The translations under genes and the position numbers were made by a program. Below the pieces are notes generated by a model. The model worked only from the letters and a program-made list of their open reading frames with translations. It searched no databases and was not told where the DNA came from. Positions 21,798-32,316 of a stretch of DNA of 45,440 bases are shown here, piece by piece (position 1 is the first letter of the stretch; every line of letters starts with the position of its first letter). This DNA comes from Vitrella brassicaformis (Eukaryota > Sar > Vitrellaceae), in NCBI GenBank assembly GCA_001179505.1, contig CDMY01000246.1, positions 1-45,440 on the forward strand, given 5' to 3'.

Positions 21798-22654
21798 TGA
21801 ATGGATTAGCGGGGGGTTCGTGTGTGGCTTTGTTCGTAGTGCGGCAGCCAGTGACAGCCCTGTCGATATGTAGCAACTGTAGATAGTTGCCTGCTCTCGC
21901 CTTAACTGCCCTGGCTTGGCCTCCCTGTCAGGCAGATATCAATGAATGGTGTTTGGTTGAATGAATCTCTCCCATAGTGTGGGTGGGGTGTCTGTCTGGT
22001 GGATGACCCAGTGAGTCATGTAGCTATTACTTCTCTTTGGTCAGTGGACGGACATCTTGAAGCCCATTCAGCTCATGTGTGAATGAGCACAGTTACTGTG
22101 TGCGACACATCCGACGAGTGACGGGTATGCACCTCAACAAAGGTGAGACATCCAAATTCCCCCGACAGGTCCCGTCCACTCCCAAACGCTTACACACATC
22201 TGTGCTGTGCAGCTATGGATGGATGGACGGATGGATGGATAGAAACTCAAGCAGGTGTGTGTGTAGTGTGTGTGGAGTACTTTGTAAGGTATAGGATGTT
22301 TGTGTGGCAGAGAGACACATTGAACCGCAGTCAGCCAGCCATAAGCAGGTCACCAACGCAAACACACATGCTCGAGCCGAGTCGAGCCGAGTCGAGCCGA
22401 GCAAGAAGGTGTCTACACATGTACAGCATGGCGTTGCAGCCGTGGGTGGGAGCTGCCTGTCTGTCTGTCTGTCTGTCTGTTTATCCGCCATCTGTACATC
22501 ACGCCACCAGTTGCTTCTTCATGCGACATCCCTCCACACCCAGCGACAGCTGCTCTATCCTACAACACACGCAGGGAGGAGGGAGACCCTTGGTGACGCG
22601 CCCGTTTGTCGTTCGGTGTCCTCACCTATGCTGAGCCATTCATCTGAGAGATGG
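21798..22654. other. Tail-to-tail intergenic region, no gene seen
   Basis: This separates the oocyst-wall-like and F-box-like stops. It holds GGAT repeats (22215-22240), a 10-bp tandem repeat (22371-22402) and a TGTC array (22458-22482). No exon is supported. Confidence 0.6.
22371..22402. repeat. Tandem 10-bp repeat (GTCGAGCCGA unit)
   Basis: Three near-perfect copies of CGAGCCGAGT lie in the intergenic region. Confidence 0.85.
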
Positions 22655-25422
22655 TCACTTGCGGCGCTCAACTACCAGCGTGTTCACGCGAGTGAGGCTG
22701 ACCTTGTACGGCCCACCGCTGAAGTTGAGGGCGGCCTGCTCAGCCAGGAAACGCCGCTTGAAGTCGGCCGCTACCTCCTCGTCCCACAAGAACACTTCGG
22801 TCCTCTTGTGACCCTGTCCATCCAACCAACCGGACAGTGGGCACACACACATCGCCCCGCAGCTGTCTGTGTGTGGTGTGGTGCGAGGCGCACCTTGAGC
22901 TCGTTGCTGAATGAGGCCACCGTGCCCATCACGTGCCGGTAGAAGGTCTCCAACTCGTCATCCTCTACACCGCCTATAATGAAGCAACACAGACACCACA
23001 CACACAAGACGCCGTGCCTGCTGGTTCTCTAATGGACTCCCACCCCCTCACCGAACACGTAGATCGTCAACTCCTCGATCGGCGGCAGCTTGTCGTTGGT
23101 GCGCCGCCCTCACAGGCAGGGGCTCTGGTCGTCGTCAGCGAATGCGTTTGCCGGCAGACACAGATCCACCGCCAGGCATCTCTCTCTCCCCTCCCTGATC
23201 AGCACCGTCTGCAGCCGCTCGAGGAACGTCCACACCTCACCAGTGGGGGCGTCTAGCACCGCCTCGATCTCGGCGTCTCCTGCCTCGATCCACCACAAGC
23301 TGGGCATGTGGGAGGCGATCTCGATTGCGCGCTCCTGCTTGGCCTCGTTGGCGAGGGCATCCCTTGTCAGGCGCAGTTTGATGGCGGTGGGGAATGTGTC
23401 GTTGGTGATGGCCACACGATGCGCCTCGTCGCCTCCGTACACCACGATGTCGGCTGTCTTGGCGAAATCGTGGACGATCCTCTGGAGGGTGGGGGTACTG
23501 CTGCTGGTGCGCGAGAGGGTCTCGGCGGCGATCTCTCGATCGCCACTTCCCCCCTGACGCACAATGGGCTGCGACAACGCCTCACGATGTGAGACGGCGG
23601 CACTGCAGAGAAGCACAAAAGACGAGCACATCAGTGTGCGTCACCTGTACTTGACCCCTTCATCCCTTTCATGTGTTCACTTACACGAGTTGTGCGGCCT
23701 TCTGCAGCAGTATCTCCCAATCGTCTGTATCCCCCAGCAGATACTCGCCTAGGTATATCTCGAGCTCGCGAATGGACCGCCGGGCGCCCCTCGCCACCAT
23801 CACCTCACGCAGCCGGTCGATGCCGGCGGGGCTGCTCCTCAGCGGGAGGCATCGCAGTGTGCGAAGCGCTGCGAGCGACTGCCCGTCGGCGGGCAGCGCA
23901 CTCAGCACACTGGCCGCACCGTCGGGCTGCGAGATTGCTTCGAGGTCCAGCACTTCAACAATGGCCCCGCAGTCCGCCAGCCATGCCCTCCCGCCCTGCA
24001 CCTCTGACGCAGCACCGAAACGGCCGCGGGTGACGAGCGTCTTGATGGCGGGCGTCCGCCACTGGCGGCCTACGCGAGCAGCCATGCACTCGCCCGGGAT
24101 GTTGTCTACCGTCGTGAGTGCGGGCAGGTGGATGAGGCCGTCGGGGGCGGGGGGCAGATCAGATGAGGGGGGAGGGCGGGGGATGTCAATGCTGGCACCG
24201 AGCTCGACGGCCTCGAATGACAGCACCTCCAATGTGCCCTCATGCGCCGGCTGCCCGTCGCCATCATCACCAGCTGTCCCCTCCCTCTGTCGTACCTTCT
24301 TCTCCCAAATGGCCGCCCTGCCGATGGCGTGACCCTCCACCACGGCCACCCACGTCCCGCGACACCAGCCCTCTCGCCACTTGGGGTAGCGGTGCTTGAT
24401 CTCTCGCACGTTGGTCGCCCTCTTGCCCCATCTGTGTGCCACGGCCAGCGGCATGGCCGCCCACATGCGCCGCGCCGTGTTGTCCTCACAGTCGATGACC
24501 AGTTTGGTGTAGTTGGCCACCGACTGATGGAAGAGGGGCGTGCCAAGGGGCCGGCGGTGGCGCGCCAGCTCCCATGGCTGCAGGTGGCCGAACATTTTGG
24601 AGAGCTCATCGCGGGACAGACGGAGGCGAGCCTAAGGCCGATACATATGCCACACGTGTGACTGGTGGAAAGGGGATGCTCGTGTGTGTCATCACTCACC
24701 GGTCTATCAGTGATGGGCGGGCGGCCACTCTGGTAGATCAAACGATAAGACTTCTCAGCAATAGCAGCCTGAACCACACAATGGAAGCAAACACGTCGCA
24801 CAGACCACGTGCAGGAATCCTCTCTGCAGCATGGAGGTCTCTGTGCTCATGAAGGTGTACCTGTGGCTGCTCGTCTACGGTGTCTACTGGTGCCTCCTCG
24901 GCTGGCGGCTCAGCTGTCGTCGGCATGAGGCTCTCCGCTGCAGTGGCTAGCAGAGGCTCCAATGTCGACAGCTGGGTGGCGGCAGCATTGAACTGGGCTG
25001 TCAGGAGGGACAGCTGGACACGCAACTCGCGAGTTGACGCCTGCATGGACAACCAGAGAGCAGCACAGAACATTCATCAGAAGAGAGAGAACGTGAGCCG
25101 AAGGTGATGCTTGATACCACTGTGCTATGATTCGCAAACTCCGTCCGCTGCTTGATCTGCGTGAGGTGTTCATCAACCTGAGAGAGAGGAAGCAGTGGCA
25201 GCGGTGAGCGAGTGAGACCATGTGTGGCTGCTGTGTTTGGCCGAAATCCTTTGTCTGAAGTTGCATGAGCTGTTGCAGGCTCTCCCTCGCCGACTGAGCG
25301 TCCTCCCGAAGCTGCCGCTGCTGCATCAAACACCCGAGCAACACGCAAAGCAGCCGAAAGGTGAAAGGCGCTGCGTGTGTTTTGACGCCTGCTTTCATCT
25401 TCCTCACCTCGTCTGCATCCAT
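22655..25422 (-). CDS. Unrecognised protein with an F-box-like motif and an N-terminal coiled coil
   Basis: Ten exons join in frame: 25422-25408, 25320-25219, 25177-25118, 25040-24861, 24768-24700, 24631-23685, 23602-23160, 23108-23052, 22973-22894 and 22813-22655. They give 703 residues. Residues 1-140 form heptad-like helices (QRQLREDAQSARESLQQLMQ, ELRVQLSLLTAQFNAAATQL). Then LSRDELSKMFGHLQPWELAR resembles an F-box, the Skp1-binding helix set of ubiquitin ligases, followed by a Trp-rich region. The C-terminal 350 residues have repeated hydrophobic strands (LEVLSFEAVEL, LRTLRCLPLR, IEELTIYVFG) suggesting a leucine-rich-repeat-like fold. Two introns needed to keep frame are very short (41 and 51 nt). 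Without the second, an in-frame TGA at 23112-23110 would stop the protein. The function is unknown and the F-box call is tentative. Confidence 0.6.
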
Positions 25423-25643
25423 TGTGTTGGCCGCCGTCAGTGATCAAGGCCCTCCAAGGCTCTCATGGCACAATAGGCGGCATCTCTTGCGATCGAATGA
25501 CGTCTGCCGCTTCTGCCGTGACCATACAGAGGTTCCGCAGCAAGGTGGGCCTCGTCTGATGCAACATCTACGGCATTTGATGGAAAAAATGGACGCCCTT
25601 TCCAGCTCGCAGTTTTTTGAAACCGGCTGCCGGCGAATTAGAG
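25423..25643. promoter_or_regulatory. Divergent promoter between F-box-like and BTB/TLDc-like genes
   Basis: AGCTCGCAG followed by a T run (25604-25618) lies 32 nt upstream of ATG 25644. Only one arm of the palindrome seen elsewhere is present. The remaining 200 bases carry no gene. Confidence 0.45.
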
Positions 25644-27712
25644 ATGATGTCGGGGTTTAAGAAGCGCAAGGGGGCGCCTGACGGCGACAGCGATGATCAG
25701 CTTCCCTTTCGGTCCACTCGGCCAGCCTTTGTCACAGATGCTCTCCACTCTGTCGCTTCCAGCTTCGATGACGCCGGACGAGCCCTCGCATTCAAGCGAC
25801 AGACCCTCGAGGAGCTGCAGAAAGACCAGCAGCGGCTGCTGAGCGAGATCAGCTGGCAGGAGGATGCCGCTGGTGACGCCAACGAGATGCTCCCTCTGTC
25901 GGCGGGCGGAACCCTTTTCAAGGTTCCTCGCGGTTTGCTGACCAAGAAGGCCGACAGTCTGCTGGCGTTCATCTTCAGCGGCCACCTCGATGGGCGACTG
26001 GTTCGGTGCACCGACGGATCCCATTGCATCTTCATGGACCTCGACGGAAGCATCTTCGAGAAGATCATCCACACGCTGGCTACATCCGACGGCAGCAGCA
26101 GCGCGAGTCAGGCGCAGGGCACTGCTGACCCTGACGAGGCCTTCTTCTTCGACGTGCTGGTCAGCAAGCCCCTCCCCACCGTCACCACCTCCCCCGGCCC
26201 CCCTCCCCCACACATGGACGCACCAGCCATGCCTCACACCACCGGAGTTCAGGAGGCCATGCCGTCAAGCGCGGCACTCATGGACAGCATCAAGTCGGTG
26301 TGTGTGGGATACATGAAGAAGCATGCGGCCGTTGACGCACAGATCGATGCCGTCAAGCGTGTCATGCGGCAGCTAGAGGATCGCATGAAGCTGGCCGAGC
26401 CCTGGCTGCAGCCGTCGACGGGGGGCGGGGTCGGGGTGGTGAGTGTGAGTGTGATGGGGATGACTCTTAGCACGACCACGGCCACTGTAGAGGCGTGTGG
26501 CGGGGGCGACTCGCCGTTCGCAAATCGCTTCAACGGGTGGGCACGCACAAGACACATTGTAGCGGGAACACACGTGTGAGCGCTTGTTTGCTCTCCCTCA
26601 GGGCCTCGTTGGACGCCACATCCCCTGGGCTCGTACGCAAGGCCATCAACTTCGCCCGCCGACACCGTATTGCCCCCTCTCAATCCCTCCCAATCACTCC
26701 CTCACAGCAGTCATCGGCTAACGACACACTGGAGCTGCGCCGGACACTCGAGATGTTCGGCCTAGTCGGTTCTCATGCGCACTGTGTGCAGCGCATCGCA
26801 CCGTCGATGGGAGGGCCGGGGAAAGGGCTGTTAGCGGGGCGGGCGGAGCTGAATCGGCTTGTGGGCTGGCTGGAGGAGGAATGGAACAAACCTGTAGAGG
26901 ACATACAGTGCACATTCACGTCCGCAAGAGTATATGTGGGTCAGAGGAAGTAAGCTGGCAACATGGATGTCTTTGTTCCTCAGTTGTTCGTTGGCAGCTG
27001 CGTACGATCGCGCTGCCTTCCTGGCGAGCATCCCAGCACCCGAGGCGGAGAAGGGCTGGGTGAGTACGGCAGACGACGGCAATGGCCACAGTTGACACAC
27101 GGTGCATCGCTGTGTCTGGATGTGCAGGTGTTGCTGTTGAAGAAGGGTGAGCAGGTGGTGGGTGGAGCCAGCCCCAAGGGGTTAAAGACAGACACGGAAT
27201 GGCTCCGTGCGGCGTCTCCGAATGGCCCTCGCATCGAGTAAGTCTGGACGCTATCGTTCTGTTTGTGGCGTGAGCAAATGTCATTTGCTTGCTCTCTCTT
27301 GATCCCCGTCAGGGCGTATGGATGACGTTGTGTGTGCGTGTGTGTGTGTGTGTGTGAATGTAGTTGTTACGAGCGCTCTTCACAGGAGCCGATTCCTTTT
27401 CTCTTCAAGCTGACCGACGCACACCACCCCGACACCGTCGCAAAGAAGACAGGGGACACATCTGCTGTAGCCGCTGGCAGCCGACTGTTGTCTCTTTGTA
27501 TCATGGCAGGGGTGGATATCAGCCACGCTCTTTGGGTCGAGCTGGCATCGCCATTTCACCATGGCGCACGGATCCTCACTAGCAAGGAGGCAGAGAGGCC
27601 CCTCATGAGCGGCCCAGCAAGGGTCGAGGGGGGCTTTCACACTGTGTGCGGTGGGTGGGATGTGGTGGAGGTGTGGCAGGTGGCCTACATGGGCCAGAGA
27701 GCCATGGGATAG
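25644..27712 (+). CDS. BTB (KCTD-type) domain protein with a TLDc-like C-terminal domain
   Basis: Five exons, 25644-26536, 26602-26939, 26998-27059, 27128-27237 and 27364-27712, give 583 residues. After a basic N-terminus and a short coiled coil (FKRQTLEELQKDQQRLLSEI) comes a tetramerisation-type BTB domain: LPLSAGGTLFKVPRGLLTKK, LLAFIFSGHLDGR, then DGSHCIFMDLDGSIFEKIIH. A Pro-rich linker and a second coiled coil (VDAQIDAVKRVMRQLEDRM) follow. The C-terminal part (CTFTSARVYVAAYDRAAFLA, GWVLLLKKGEQVVGGASP, PFLFKLTD and DVVEVWQVAYMG) has the strand order of a TLDc domain. BTB proteins of this type usually form oligomers and serve as Cullin-3 adaptors. The joint with TLDc is inferred from the pattern only. 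The splice at 26939/26998 was chosen to keep frame. A GTGAGT at 26439 could define one more intron. Confidence 0.65.
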
Positions 27713-28232
27713 CTCGATATCGCGTGAGGTGGGATGGGATGGATGGATGTACCTATGTGTGGACGTGTCTTGTGTACAGTGTTGGTGTACTATCTATCCA
27801 TCAAACGGATGTACAAATCAAATTGCCTTGTTTTGCCTGATATCGTCTCCGTCCCTTCGTCTCTGTCCACGTCTGGGCAACATGAACAGCAAGACACAAA
27901 CCAGCCCCCAAACAGAAGAGTAGGGCAGAAAGGAAAGCCTTCCGAATAAGAAGGACTGTATTCTATTCTACAACGCTGTAGTCAGTCCTCTGCCTCACTC
28001 ACTACTGAAAGCCCTGGCTGCCCTGTCTTTCGACCCTCCTGCTCACACTATGTAGTATACAACACACCGACAGATGACAGACAAACGGAAGACAGACAGA
28101 TGGAGAGGCACCGGATTAGACAGACAGACAGAGAGACATACAGCACCCGGCCACGTCGGATCCTGCAGTTTGCACGGCGATGAATGCGTACCGGACAGGA
28201 CGCCACGTCTCGTCGCCTGCTCGATTGACCGC
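27713..28232. other. Tail-to-tail intergenic region, no gene seen
   Basis: The 520 bases between the BTB/TLDc-like and TPM-protein stops contain short GGAT and GACA repeats (27731-27750, 28070-28135). No exon or RNA gene is supported. Confidence 0.6.
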
Positions 28233-30429
28233 CTACCAGCCGCCACTGGCCCCTCCCCCGTCATCGACGGAGCCCCCTCCAAAGCTCCCCGATGAGCTTG
28301 TGCCGCCACCCCTGTCATCAGAATCGCCCCTGCACGAGCACATCACAACCGAATGAACATTACTGCATGAATGCATTTGTGCCTGCCTACCATCCGCGGC
28401 TGACGCCTCTCCCGCCCTTGAACCAGCCCCCTCCAAAGCCGCCCGATGAGCTCGTGCCGGGATCAGAATCATCGCGGCGAGTCGGTTCTTGGCGGCTTTC
28501 AAGGCCTCGATTTGTTCCTGCTCGGCTATGATCTCCTTGCACCGTTGGATCTCGTTTTGCTTTGCCAGAGTAGGTCCTGCCTCCCGATGAGCTGATGCCA
28601 CCAGAATAGCCACCACCACCATTATAGTCGCCTCCAGAGTAGGTGGAGCCATAGCTATAGCTTGTGTAGCTGCGTCTGCTGCGGGTCGCCGTCTTTTTCG
28701 GCTCCTTCGGTTCAGCTGTGTCGTCGGGCGGCTTTGGGCCGCGATGGAAGCCGCTGCCAGAGTAGGAGTGCTCATCAATGCCCCGTGAAGCGGCGTCATT
28801 GTACTGAGAAGCCTCCTTGTGTTGCTCTCGGTGCGGCAGTGCCTGCCGCAGGCTGTCGGTGCGCCCCTGTATGCGATAGTAGCTGGGGTCATAGCTCGGG
28901 GTATAGCTGGAGTAGCTGGTGGATCGGCGCCTTGGGCTCTTCGGTTGCTCTGGCTTGCCGCTGTTCGCATACCAAATGATCCACCTGCATCCATCCATGT
29001 AAAGGGCAGACATGCAGATCCCTGTGGGTGACGTTTCTGTATCTTTTGTCCTCACATGATGAGGGTGAGGATAATGGCGGCAATTAGAAGGGCTGGCAGT
29101 GCCTCATCGCTGATCTGAACACTCACGGCGATCGCAGACTTGGACGAGGGGTCCTTCAGCTTGGCCTCCAGCAGGGTGAGGCCCTTCCGTATGGCACCGC
29201 TGTAGTCCTCTCGTCTCAGGGCAGGCCTGCATTCATCCATCCATGCGCCAAGAGAGCCAATCATTGTCCCTTCAGCTGCTCCTCTATCTCACTCAGATCA
29301 CTGACTCTCACTTCATCGCATCGATGATCGTGGTCAGGTCCCGGTTGCTCACTCGCAGTTTCGCCTGCTTTGCCGCTTGGATATGCACCACTCGGTCGTC
29401 TCGGCTCAGAAAGAAGATCACCCCGTTGCCGCACCCCTTGTCGCCTACGCCCCACTGGTTGCCAATCGATGTCGCCCACCTACAGACAGACATACGGCCA
29501 AGGAAACAACCAGCCGAATGCACCATGGACAGCATCGACACACTTACTTCGCCGCGAGACTGTATTTGTTTTCCCCTTCGCGCAGCAGCATCTTTCGGAC
29601 CAGTGCCACGCTGACTTGGAAGCCCCTTTCCTCTCCGTCAGGGCAGGTCAGTCTACAATTGTCGCGGATGTCGTTGAGAATCCTCTGAATCATCTCTCGG
29701 TCATAGACACTCGGCAGCACACCGTCAGGGTCACATACCCATCCCTTGTTGCGCAGGCCGCACTGCAGCAGGTCATACTGAGGATTGGGAAACGGGCCGG
29801 AAGGCAAGGCTGCAGACCACACCACACCACACCACACCACACCACAGCACACACGAAATACTGTGTGTGACTCATGGCCAGCTTTGTGGCTGCATTCTCG
29901 TGCTCATTTGCCGACAGCAGGGCGAGGAGGGCTGAACGGCTGAAAGTGAAGAGACGCCGGAGAGGGAGAACTTGTCGTTTTGCTCGCCGCCGTCGGGCAC
30001 CGTTATGGTGCTCTCGTCATCCTGAACACACACGTACGTGCACAGTGACAGATACATCCTCTTCCCTTTGTGGGCATGCCCACTCACCGTGGCAATCTCT
30101 GCAGCCTCAGCAGACGAGAGAACCCTTCGGCTACCCCGCTTGCCAGCCTGGTGTCCGACCAGCCGACCCGGCTGGACAATCGCTGGAGCCGTGAGTTTGA
30201 AGGGGTCCAGCGTCGAGAGCGACGGCCGCATGAAGATGCCTGGCAGTCGGAATAAAGCGAAAAGGGAGGTGGCGCTTGCATCACGTCGCTTGTCAATGGC
30301 CGTTGTCGGGGGAGAGAATCTTATCGGCGCCACGAAGGCGCCCGGCCGGACGGCATCTGTGCCTGCCATGGCGAACAGTGCTGTTGTGAAGGCGTACAAC
30401 GCACCCGCCATCCTTGCTGACGTACTCAT
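28233..30429 (-). CDS. TPM-domain (TLP18.3/Psb32/MOLO-1) membrane protein with a Gly/Ser tail, probably plastid or secretory
   Basis: Eight exons join in frame: 30429-30088, 30021-29972, 29939-29872, 29809-29548, 29479-29312, 29226-29056, 28984-28391 and 28329-28233. They give 583 residues. The N-terminus has a signal-like helix (AGALYAFTTALFAMAG) followed by VRPGAFVAP, resembling a plastid bipartite leader. The TPM domain follows: NKGWVCDPDGVLPSVYDREM, then strands around GFQVSVALVRKM, then WATSIGNQWGVGDKGCGNGV and FFLSRDDRVVHIQAA, and finally PALRREDYSGAIRKGLTLLE. One membrane helix (LPALLIAAIILTLIMWIIWY) leads into a Ser/Tyr/Gly-rich tail ending GGGASGGW, typical of the family. TPM proteins act in photosystem II repair or as membrane chaperones. 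The 32-nt intron 29971-29940 is unusually short. If the last intron (28390-28330) is retained, a TAG ends the protein after GVSRGW. Confidence 0.75.
29819..29845. repeat. ACCAC/CACAC pentanucleotide microsatellite within an intron
   Basis: About five copies of ACCAC lie in the intron between exons 3 and 4 of the TPM gene, near the splice acceptor. Confidence 0.8.
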
Positions 30430-30720
30430 TCAGCAGCACGGGCGGGATAATCTACAGCGAAAGACAGGAACGGCGTCGACAAAACGGGATGAATCCCAGG
30501 AAGTGAAACGCAATTCAGGTGGGAGGCCTGCTGACGGCCGATGTGTGTGCACAGAATGCCACACGAGAGAAGCTTCCTTCGGCTCCTCGCCGACCTGAGC
30601 TCGCAGATCTGGGAGCAGTTGGTCTGTGAGCTTAGCCGGAAGACGAGACCTGGATGCAGCTGCGCCCTTGCATCTTCTGATGAGTGCAGGCCACCACGTG
30701 GGAGTCCCCTGTCATCACTG
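30430..30720. promoter_or_regulatory. Divergent promoter between TPM protein and eight-helix membrane protein
   Basis: AGCTCGCAG lies at 30598-30606, with a related GTGAGCTTAGC near 30627-30637. Both fall inside the first 100 nt of the open frame that begins at ATG 30541. In the other genes this element precedes the start codon by about 25-90 nt, so the real start of the membrane protein may be ATG 30721. Confidence 0.45.
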
Positions 30721-32316
30721 ATGAGGTCTGCCACCGCCAGCAGGACCGACGGCGATGCAGATGCGTCATCGAGAGCAGCCAATCACCTTGGCAACATTTG
30801 GTGTGCGCCGATCATTGCCTGCTGCCAAGGTGTCATCACTGCCGACGAGAGAAGACCCTCTCCCGTCCCCTCTCATCGTCCTGAGGACTCGCATGCGACC
30901 CCGGAAAGCGCGTTTGCTCAGAGGCAGCCGTGCGCCGCCGCGAAAGAGTGGAACTTTGATATGTTCGGGCCTCGTGATTTTCGTGTGGATCTGCCGCTGA
31001 AGACGGACACAGAGGCCGAGGAGCCCGCTGGCGAGCTGACGCTGTCGAACTTCATGACTACCTTCAGCAGCTCGTCGGTCAGCTCTGGGCCGTTGGAATC
31101 GTCGTCGAAATGCCCACCGGCAACTTTATCGACGGCCATCGGCACGAGCAGGTCCAGCACCTCAGCTGCGTCCATCTTGAGCAAGCCCAACCGGTGCATT
31201 GATGACGACGGTGATGTTGAGTGGGGGTGGTACACGCTGGAGGTGGGACCGATGAGGCTGTGGATGACGGACGGGCCCGCGCTCTTTGGTCTGTACTGGC
31301 TGTGTGCTATCGGCTACTCCGTCTACATGGTGTTGGGTTTGCAAACACTTATGCCGGTGTCGGACAAGATGCCGGTGTGGCTGTATGTGCTGGGTATGCT
31401 GGACCCCGTCGTCGTTCTCGTCACGTGCGTCTACTTCCTCTCTCTCCCGCCGCGGTCGCCTAAGGTCCTCAAGGCCTTCAACATCGTTGTGCCGCTTGGG
31501 CTCACCTTCTCCGGCCCCCTGCTCTTCTATGTGCCTCTGGGAACACTGTGGACGTACCTCTGGCTCTTCGGGGGCCTGATCCTCATCTCCTTCATGTTCA
31601 TCATGGTAGCGGTGCCGCGGGCCTACCCAGCCACAATCGACACGTGCACCTCGCAAACATCGATCATTTCCCGGCCTCAGAGGAAGTTCGTGGTACAGTA
31701 CAGAGTCCGTCCGGTGCCTGGAGCGGCAGACTGGGGCCTGCCTGTCTATGAGAAGCTTGCAGCCTACGTGTGGCTCTCCAAACAACGGAAGGTCGACGCT
31801 GTGCTGCTGGAGCGGCTACTCAAATTCTGCGGATACCTCCTCATGGTATGGGACTTCATCTCAGACGTGGCTGTGGGCACCCAGCTGATCAAGCACGGTC
31901 GGATACTGCCGGGGGTGGTCATCCTGGTCCTCAGTCTCTCGGACGCCGTGTCGATGAACGTGCAGTATGAATTTAGGACCCTCGGCGGCCTCACTCTCCG
32001 GCAGAACGCGCTGGTCTTTCTGCTGGCCCTGCTGGAGCTGCCCATCATGGCCTTGACGCTCGCCTACTCGTCTGAAGGCGACCCCAGGATGCACATCGTC
32101 TCGGCAGTGCTCACCTCGTCGGTCGTGCTGGTTCGCGGCGGCATCTTCGCATTTGTGGCGATTCGTCATCACTGGCGACGGCAGAAACAAAGGATGGCCG
32201 ATGGGGTTGGTGGCGAGGGGCCAGCGAGTGCCGAGCTGATGACGCCGCGGCTGTGTCTGTCGGAGCCGTGTGACAGAGATGAGGGGAACGATGAACAGTC
32301 CAACTGGTCTGTCTGA
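30541..32316 (+). CDS. Eight-helix membrane protein of unknown family (single exon; start may be 30721)
   Basis: An uninterrupted frame of 591 residues, or 531 from ATG 30721. The first 230 residues are Ser/Thr/Ala-rich and low in structure. From WGWYTLEVGPMRLW there are about eight membrane helices: ALFGLYWLCAIGYSVYMVLG, VWLYVLGMLDPVVVLVTCVY, FNIVVPLGLTFSGPLLFYVP, YLWLFGGLILISFMFIMVAV, then after a loop of about 55 residues LLKFCGYLLMVWDFISDVAV, ILPGVVILVLSLSDAVSM, LVFLLALLELPIMALTLAYS and VLTSSVVLVRGGIFAFVAI. Acidic residues inside helices 5 and 6 (WDFISDVA, LSLSDAVS) recall XK-related scramblases, but I would not assign it to them. The C-terminal tail is hydrophilic. It has no introns, unlike nearly all its neighbours. 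Confidence 0.7.
   Translation: MCVHRMPHERSFLRLLADLSSQIWEQLVCELSRKTRPGCSCALASSDECRPPRGSPLSSLMRSATASRTDGDADASSRAANHLGNIWCAPIIACCQGVITADERRPSPVPSHRPEDSHATPESAFAQRQPCAAAKEWNFDMFGPRDFRVDLPLKTDTEAEEPAGELTLSNFMTTFSSSSVSSGPLESSSKCPPATLSTAIGTSRSSTSAASILSKPNRCIDDDGDVEWGWYTLEVGPMRLWMTDGPALFGLYWLCAIGYSVYMVLGLQTLMPVSDKMPVWLYVLGMLDPVVVLVTCVYFLSLPPRSPKVLKAFNIVVPLGLTFSGPLLFYVPLGTLWTYLWLFGGLILISFMFIMVAVPRAYPATIDTCTSQTSIISRPQRKFVVQYRVRPVPGAADWGLPVYEKLAAYVWLSKQRKVDAVLLERLLKFCGYLLMVWDFISDVAVGTQLIKHGRILPGVVILVLSLSDAVSMNVQYEFRTLGGLTLRQNALVFLLALLELPIMALTLAYSSEGDPRMHIVSAVLTSSVVLVRGGIFAFVAIRHHWRRQKQRMADGVGGEGPASAELMTPRLCLSEPCDRDEGNDEQSNWSV

Noticed and set aside
22371-22402. A short 10-bp tandem repeat considered as a CRISPR-like array
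   Set aside because: There are no spacers, the unit is too short, and the sequence is eukaryotic nuclear DNA.
23110-23112. In-frame TGA taken as proof of a pseudogene or recoding
   Set aside because: A 51-nt intron with GT donor and AG acceptor in matching phase removes it, and the frame continues well on both sides.
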